10,334 bases of DNA, taken from JAUIBE01 sp035267185. Its GTDB lineage: Bacteria > Pseudomonadota > Gammaproteobacteria > Xanthomonadales > SZUA-36. The DNA is taken from contig DATFLY010000096.1 of the NCBI GenBank assembly GCA_035267185.1, positions 1 through 10,334 of the forward strand, in the 5' to 3' direction. The first letter of the stretch is position 1, and the number at the start of each line of letters is the position of its first letter. This document shows positions 6,308-10,334 of this stretch, piece by piece. The notes beneath the pieces are model-generated. The model was not told where the DNA came from. It was given only the letters and a program-made list of their open reading frames with translations, and searched no databases. Made by a program: the position numbers and the translations under genes.

Positions 6308-7290
6308 TGAGCGATCCTAAAGAAAAGAATAAGGAACACTTTTATGGCATTGGCACTGTAGCCAGGCTCACCGGGCTGACGGACCACACCATCAGGGCGT
6401 GGGAAAGACGCCACGGTGCGGTGGTGGCACGGCGCGCTGACAATGGCCGGCGCGAGTATTCGACAGCCGATCTGGATAAATTAAGTCTGCTTAAAATGCT
6501 GATCGACCAGGGTGTCGCCATTAGTGTGATAGCCAATGACAGCATCGAAGAGCTCCGCGAGCGAGCCCAGGAACTGGGAGACACCCCCACGCTATCAACC
6601 CCTTCTGAAATCCGGGTTGCGATCCTCGGAGACTTGCTCCCCGGGATGCTCTCAAAACCCGAATTGGCGCCATCACCGGTGACAGTTGTGATTGCTGATA
6701 TCAATCGGGCGCGTTTTGAAGCCGATTTGAATCGATTGTCATCTGATGTCATCGTTCTTGAAAGTGCGGTCCTTAACAACGACACCATCGCCCAGATGAA
6801 CGACTACCTGGAAACGGCAGGTATCACTCGCGGGGTGATGGTTTACACATTTGCCCGCAAACGCGACATAGATGCTGCCCGGCGAGCCCGACTGGAGGTT
6901 TTGCGGGCACCGGTGAGCACCGAAGAACTGGCTGCCGGGGTAATCCGCACTTATGCCGCTCACCCCAAACAGAGACAGAAGCCCTCCGCTGAGGCGCCGC
7001 CTTCCCGTGACTGGGAAAGCGAAGGCGCCATCGCTCCACGGCGCTTCAACAGGCAGCAGCTGGCAAACCTCGCCGGTATCACAAGCGATGTGGACTGCGA
7101 GTGCCCCAGGCACCTGGCGCAGTTGGTTAGCGACCTGAGTGCTTTCGAGATCTACAGCTCACAATGCGCCAGTCGCAACGACGATGACGCCGCACTCCAC
7201 CGGTACCTGCACCGGACCACCGCTGAAGCCCGAGCTCTGGTCGAGGGCGCGCTGGAGGAAGTGGCCGTTGCCGAGGAATTGAAGTATTGA
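6307..7290 (+). CDS. MerR-family regulator with B12-like and C-terminal domains
   Basis: A 327-residue protein with three parts. Residues 12-80 are a MerR winged helix-turn-helix (YGIGTVARLTGLTDHTIRAWERR, wing near NGRREYS). Residues 102-210 look like a Rossmann-type fold related to the cobalamin-binding domain of LitR/CarH light regulators, but contain no histidine, so the usual cobalt ligand is absent. Residues 244-325 are a helical domain with a CECPRH segment (Cys264, Cys266, His269), Cys287, and His298 and His302. MerR proteins of this kind are found near photolyase genes and probably control light or redox-stress genes. The ATG at 6307 has AGGA six bases upstream and overlaps the preceding stop. 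The 3' end overlaps the photolyase-like gene by four bases. It probably acts at the palindrome in 6037-6069. Confidence 0.88.
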   Translation: MSDPKEKNKEHFYGIGTVARLTGLTDHTIRAWERRHGAVVARRADNGRREYSTADLDKLSLLKMLIDQGVAISVIANDSIEELRERAQELGDTPTLSTPSEIRVAILGDLLPGMLSKPELAPSPVTVVIADINRARFEADLNRLSSDVIVLESAVLNNDTIAQMNDYLETAGITRGVMVYTFARKRDIDAARRARLEVLRAPVSTEELAAGVIRTYAAHPKQRQKPSAEAPPSRDWESEGAIAPRRFNRQQLANLAGITSDVDCECPRHLAQLVSDLSAFEIYSSQCASRNDDDAALHRYLHRTTAEARALVEGALEEVAVAEELKY

Positions 7291-8501
7291 TTCGCTCCGA
7301 GGGATTGCGCCTGCTGGACGCCTTCGCGACACGCGCTGGCGTGCGGTACGGCAAAACCCGAAATTTTGACTGGGGTCCGAACCGCCGCAACAATGTTTCG
7401 CGGCTTTCTCCCTACATCCGCCACCGGTTGGTGCTTGAGCAGGAAGTCCTGGAAGCCACGTTGCAGCATCACATGCCAGAGGATGCCTCGAAATTCATCC
7501 AGGAAGTATTTTGGCGTGCTTACTTCAAAGGCTGGCTTGAACATCGACCAACGGTATGGGCTGATTACTGCAGCGGCGTCCGAAAATTAATGGACTCGCT
7601 GGGAAAAGACAGCGCATTGGGTGAGCGTTTCTCTGATGCCGTTAATGGCCGCACCGGTATTGAATGCTTTGATGACTGGGCCAATGAACTGGTGGAAACC
7701 GGCTACCTGCACAATCATGCGCGGATGTGGTTTGCCAGCATCTGGATTTACACCCTGGAACTGCCGTGGGAACTGGGCGCAGATTTTTTCTACCGCCATC
7801 TGCTCGATGGTGACCCGGCTTCAAATACCTGCAGCTGGCGTTGGGTTTGCGGCCTGCATACCAAAGGCAAGACCTACCTGGCCCGGGCATCAAACATTGC
7901 CCGGTACACCGACAACCGGTTTAACCCGGAAGGCCAGCTCGCCACCAGGGCGCTTCCATTGAGAGAGACCCGGGAACACCTGCTACGTGACCTGCCGCCA
8001 CCAGGGAAATTATCCGGTAATGGGCCACTCGCGTTGCTTGTCACCGAGGAGGATTGCTGCCCCGAGTCTCTTACGGGGCCTGGAAGACTTTCTGAAATAG
8101 TTGGTATCACGCTGACAAGCCGACGCTCGCCTTTGCCTGTTGCACAGCCGGTTATTGATTTTGCCCGCGCAGCGGTTTCAGATGCACTCGATCGTGCGTC
8201 CGATGCCTTTGAATGTCCAGCCACCTGTATTGACCCGGGCAATGACATGGAAAATGTCATTCAATGGGCGAAGGACCGCGGCGTAAAGGAAATTGCAACC
8301 GCATACGCGGCAGTCGGACCAGTCGCAGATGTGCTTTCCGAGATAGAAGTCCGCCTGGCTGAGCACGATGTGAGGCTGATTCAACTGCGCCGTAGCTACG
8401 ACGAGGCCTGCTGGCCGCACGCCACGCGAGGCTATTTCAAGCTGCGCCAGCACATTCCGGGCATTCTCAGGCAGTTGCGTGTCCGGGCACAAGTGGCGTG
8501 A
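7287..8501 (+). CDS. Photolyase/cryptochrome-like flavoprotein, FAD domain first
   Basis: A 404-residue protein. The N-terminal half (about 5-215) is the FAD-binding helical domain of the photolyase/cryptochrome family: SRLSPYI (38-44), FIQEVFWRAYFKGW (70-83), ETGYLHNHARMWFASIW (137-153), LELPWELGADFFYRHLLDGD (157-176), PASNTCSWRW (177-186) and YTDNRFNP (207-214). Asn180 and Trp184 align by eye with the flavin-contacting Asn and first electron-transfer Trp of E. coli photolyase. The alpha/beta antenna domain normally found first is absent there. A sequence resembling it lies at the C-terminus (about 247-395; GVKEIATAYAAVGPVADVL and a final PHATRGYFKLRQHIP). The start is TTG at 7287, in TTGA overlap with the MerR stop. 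Light-driven DNA repair or photosensing is likely, but the substrate is unproven. Confidence 0.87.
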   Translation: MIRSEGLRLLDAFATRAGVRYGKTRNFDWGPNRRNNVSRLSPYIRHRLVLEQEVLEATLQHHMPEDASKFIQEVFWRAYFKGWLEHRPTVWADYCSGVRKLMDSLGKDSALGERFSDAVNGRTGIECFDDWANELVETGYLHNHARMWFASIWIYTLELPWELGADFFYRHLLDGDPASNTCSWRWVCGLHTKGKTYLARASNIARYTDNRFNPEGQLATRALPLRETREHLLRDLPPPGKLSGNGPLALLVTEEDCCPESLTGPGRLSEIVGITLTSRRSPLPVAQPVIDFARAAVSDALDRASDAFECPATCIDPGNDMENVIQWAKDRGVKEIATAYAAVGPVADVLSEIEVRLAEHDVRLIQLRRSYDEACWPHATRGYFKLRQHIPGILRQLRVRAQVA

Positions 8502-8530
8502 AAGAACGGAGGCTTAGCCGATTGCAATGG

Positions 8531-9526
8531 TTACAGGAGAATTTCCAGCTTCCGGCACAATGCATCAGCGCTTCTGAATGCCGATTCCACGCGTCCGCGG
8601 ATGAACCAGTCCCCGCAAGCAGCGATAGACCAGTCATTGTCGATCAGGGAATCGGGGCCTTTTTGCTTCGGAATATTGGCATAGCGCCAGCGCTGAAGGC
8701 CCCGGTGTACGATTGATGAAGTATCCAATGATGTGACCGAGGCCAGTTGCGCCAGCATTTCATCCACCACGTCCTGATCTGCCAAATCCTGGTTGGCCTC
8801 GGCCCAGGCATTGGTGGAATGTACCACCAGGGTCGGCGCGTCACCCCGGCCCGGTTTGCTGCTGTTGACCGAAATCCAGCTGATATCAGAGTCGCGCACC
8901 AGTGCTGCATCAAACCCTAATTCCGGTTGCACAGCGAGACCCAGCATCAGGGCGCAACAGCCGGACATTTGAGTGGTGCTTGCATGTCTGTGAACCACTG
9001 AGTCCGAAGGTGCCAATTCTGCTGTCTGGGCTGCGGGAGCAGTCAGGATGATCCAATCAGCTTTGTCGATCAATTCGCCGGATGGCCCCATGAGCTTCCA
9101 GCCGCTAGATTGGCGTTCCAGCTTTGTCACACGGGTTTGTTTGCGGATATCGAGACTTTCTGCCAGCCACGCACCCACGGCGTTCATGCGTGGTGTCCCG
9201 ACATAGTGGGGGAACTCCTCATCCCAGGTTCGCATGGGTGAGCGCCCGTCATGTGATATCTCAAGGAAGCGGGCATTCCAGAGCGCAACGACCCCGGCTT
9301 CGATCAGGGGTGCCAGGTATTGGCGAAACCGACTGGACCGGGCGATAAAAAACTGCGTGCCATGGTCAAATTCGAATTTGAATTCGAATTCACCGGCATA
9401 CCGTGTGGCCATCCGGCCGCCCAGGCCGCGGGATTTTTCGTACACCACAACATCATGCTGACTCGCCAGGCGGCGGGCTGCCACCAGTCCGGATAAGCCT
9501 GCTCCAATGATCGCAATCCTGGCCAT
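8531..9526 (-). CDS. Renalase-like FAD-dependent oxidoreductase
   Basis: A 331-residue flavoprotein of the FAD-dependent amine oxidase / renalase-like group (COG3380 type). The N-terminal dinucleotide-binding fold is clear: IAIIGAGLSGLVAARRL (4-20), acidic Glu30 ending strand 2 in VVVYEKSRGLGGRMATR (26-42). FDHGTQFFIAR (53-63) and WKLMGPSGE...ADWIILTAPAAQ in the middle fit the family. The C-terminal FAD contact is AACGDWFIRGRVESAFRSADAL (308-329). The substrate is unknown; homologues often sit beside photolyase and MerR genes. It is convergent with the photolyase-like gene, with only 29 bases between stops and no clear terminator. Residues 46-53 (EFEFKFEF) come from a hexanucleotide repeat. 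The ATG at 9526 has only a distant GGAG upstream. The 170 bases upstream (9527-9696) hold no gene I can support. Confidence 0.88.
   Translation of the reverse strand: MARIAIIGAGLSGLVAARRLASQHDVVVYEKSRGLGGRMATRYAGEFEFKFEFDHGTQFFIARSSRFRQYLAPLIEAGVVALWNARFLEISHDGRSPMRTWDEEFPHYVGTPRMNAVGAWLAESLDIRKQTRVTKLERQSSGWKLMGPSGELIDKADWIILTAPAAQTAELAPSDSVVHRHASTTQMSGCCALMLGLAVQPELGFDAALVRDSDISWISVNSSKPGRGDAPTLVVHSTNAWAEANQDLADQDVVDEMLAQLASVTSLDTSSIVHRGLQRWRYANIPKQKGPDSLIDNDWSIAACGDWFIRGRVESAFRSADALCRKLEILL
9368..9391 (-). repeat. Four-copy GAATTC hexanucleotide repeat within a gene
   Basis: Four tandem hexamers, two exact GAATTC and two with one change each (AAATTC, GAATTT), encode EFEFKFEF at residues 46-53 of the FAD oxidoreductase. 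This looks like replication-slippage expansion just before the conserved FDHGTQFF segment. Confidence 0.7.
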
Positions 9527-9696
9527 GATTAATTCTGATTCTCCATCCTAAAATCAGGTTTGAATATTGAGCCCTGAACCGGATTGACTTCAATGGTCAC
9601 GGTGACGGCGGCGCCAGAACAGCAATATCGTGAATCCAGAAAGTTTGCACGGACGTTGAGGGGGAAAGCCATTAAGCACCAATCAAAATGATGGGA

Positions 9697-9969
9697 TCAT
9701 GACCTTTTAATCCTCACCACCCTCATGATTTCGAAATCGACGCCACCGACGGGTCTGGTTTCCGGGTAAAAAGTCAGATTCACCCGCGCACCTTTAAGGT
9801 TCTTATAGCGCTTCTTCCGCCGATACCGGAAAGGAACATCATAGCCTTCGAGCATGATGGTATTGAGCACCCAGTCGTCCGTTTGCCTTTGAACATGACT
9901 TACAACCTTTGCCATATCAAGCTGGTTGAGCTGACCATGTTTTTTAAGGAGTTTTTTTACATCCGACAT
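9697..9969 (-). CDS. Small basic protein of unknown function
   Basis: A 90-residue protein that I do not recognise as a named family. The N-terminal third is probably helical and basic (VKKLLKKHGQLNQLDMAKVVSHV). A middle part carries WVLNTIMLEGYDVPF (33-47) and then a highly basic patch, RYRRKKRYKNLKGARVN (48-64). The end looks like beta strands (LTFYPETRPVGGVDFEIMRVVRI). No signal peptide or membrane helix is seen. The basic patch would suit binding to nucleic acid or ribosomes, but that is only inference. Coding potential is supported by the regular amino-acid make-up, a possible promoter upstream at 10025-10054 and a clean start at the ATG at 9969; the Shine-Dalgarno is weak. It stands alone between the FAD oxidoreductase and the YaiI-like gene. 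Confidence 0.7.
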   Translation of the reverse strand: MSDVKKLLKKHGQLNQLDMAKVVSHVQRQTDDWVLNTIMLEGYDVPFRYRRKKRYKNLKGARVNLTFYPETRPVGGVDFEIMRVVRIKRS

Positions 9970-10024
9970 CGATCATTGTCTACAAATGAACATGCAACCA
10001 TGAACTTCGTTTCCTGATGATGAG

Positions 10025-10054
10025 ATATAACACTAACAAAATACCGGGTATCAA
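10025..10054 (-). promoter_or_regulatory. Candidate promoter of the 90-residue protein gene
   Basis: On the minus strand TTGATA (10049-10054) and TTATAT (10025-10030) are 18 bp apart, upstream of the start at 9969. A small inverted repeat ATACC-G-GGTAT (10041-10051) sits in the spacer and over the -35 box, and could be an operator. Confidence 0.4.
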
Positions 10055-10057
10055 CGA

Positions 10058-10334
10058 CTAGTTTGTCTCGCTTCGAATACCCGCCAGGAATCGATCAAGC
10101 TGATTGGCAAATGCCTGGCGTTCCTGTTGGCTTAATGGTGGCGGGCCGCCGGTTGCGAGTCCGCTGCCACGCATAGTGTCCATGAAATCACGTATGTTCA
10201 GGCGCTGACGTACATTTTCTTCTGTATACATTTCACCGCGTGGATTCAGGGCAAGACATTCTTTTTCAACGATTTCAGCCGCCAGGGGGATGTCGGCCGT
10301 GATCACCAGGTCGCCTTTTCTGCTCTCCTGGACG
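10058..10334 (-). CDS. YaiI/YqxD (DUF188) family protein, C-terminal part
   Basis: The last 91 or so codons of a gene whose start lies beyond the right edge; full family members have about 150 residues. An internal GTG (10306) is not the start, because the frame stays open and matches the family upstream (GDLVITADIPLAAEIVE). Family features are the aspartate in TADIPLA, LNPRGEMYTEENVRQRLNIRDFMDTMR, the glycine-rich GLATGGPPPLSQQER and the final FANQLDRFL. DUF188 proteins resemble PIN-like nuclease folds with conserved aspartates; their biological role is not settled. The stop is at 10058-10060. No strong terminator follows. Confidence 0.9.
   Translation of the reverse strand, partial: VQESRKGDLVITADIPLAAEIVEKECLALNPRGEMYTEENVRQRLNIRDFMDTMRGSGLATGGPPPLSQQERQAFANQLDRFLAGIRSETN

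Noticed and set aside
6342..6788. A 148-codon minus-strand frame opposite merR, rich in Ser and Arg
   Set aside because: Antisense shadow of the MerR coding sequence, with no recognisable domain.
9597..9607. GTCAC-G-GTGAC-like dyad upstream of the FAD oxidoreductase as an operator
   Set aside because: The arms are only five bases and nothing else around supports a regulatory site.

Overview
The window looks like chromosomal DNA of an aerobic, ubiquinone-using proteobacterium, most likely a gammaproteobacterium. This rests on a UbiG ubiquinone methyltransferase, a YaiI-family protein, and a photolyase/MerR/FAD-oxidoreductase neighbourhood of the kind I know from light and oxidative-stress gene sets. 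Assignment below class level would be a guess. No rRNA, tRNA, CRISPR array or insertion sequence is visible.

Layout. (1) 25-721, minus strand: a decayed alpha/beta-hydrolase gene with three disabling lesions. (2) 719-1597, plus strand: an intact lipoprotein alpha/beta-hydrolase (esterase type), whose start abuts the decayed gene. (3) 1674-3340, minus strand: a HipB-HipA type II toxin-antitoxin operon. It is preceded by a very AT-rich regulatory region of about 150 bp holding four copies of a TCGT-N8-ACGA palindrome. (4) 3494-3781, minus strand: a C-terminally truncated SnoaL/DUF4440-like secreted protein gene, cut off exactly where the hip control region begins. (5) 3867-6021, minus strand: a tight three-gene operon in the order DUF4149 membrane protein, EamA transporter, ubiG, with overlapping start and stop codons. 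(6) 6022-6067: a short divergent promoter with a perfect 9-bp inverted repeat that carries TATAAT in both arms. (7) 6068-8501, plus strand: a Coq7-like fragment, a MerR-type regulator and a photolyase-like flavoprotein, each overlapping the next. (8) 8531-9526, minus strand: a renalase-like FAD oxidoreductase, convergent with the photolyase gene. (9) 9697-9969, minus strand: a small conserved-looking basic protein of unknown role. (10) 10058-10334, minus strand: a YaiI/DUF188 protein whose 5' end lies outside the window.

How the parts may work together. Region 1-3500 reads as accessory DNA: hydrolase remnants, a toxin-antitoxin module and a truncated neighbour. Region 3867-9526 reads as a quinone, membrane and light-stress neighbourhood. 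The MerR protein probably controls the divergent promoter and therefore both the photolyase operon and the DUF4149-EamA-ubiG operon. That control is inferred from position and the palindrome, not shown. The most noteworthy points are the four-operator hip control region, the domain order of the photolyase-like protein (FAD domain first, antenna-like domain last), the histidine-free B12-like domain plus CxCxxH segment in the MerR protein, and the Coq7 relic with altered metal ligands kept in the operon.
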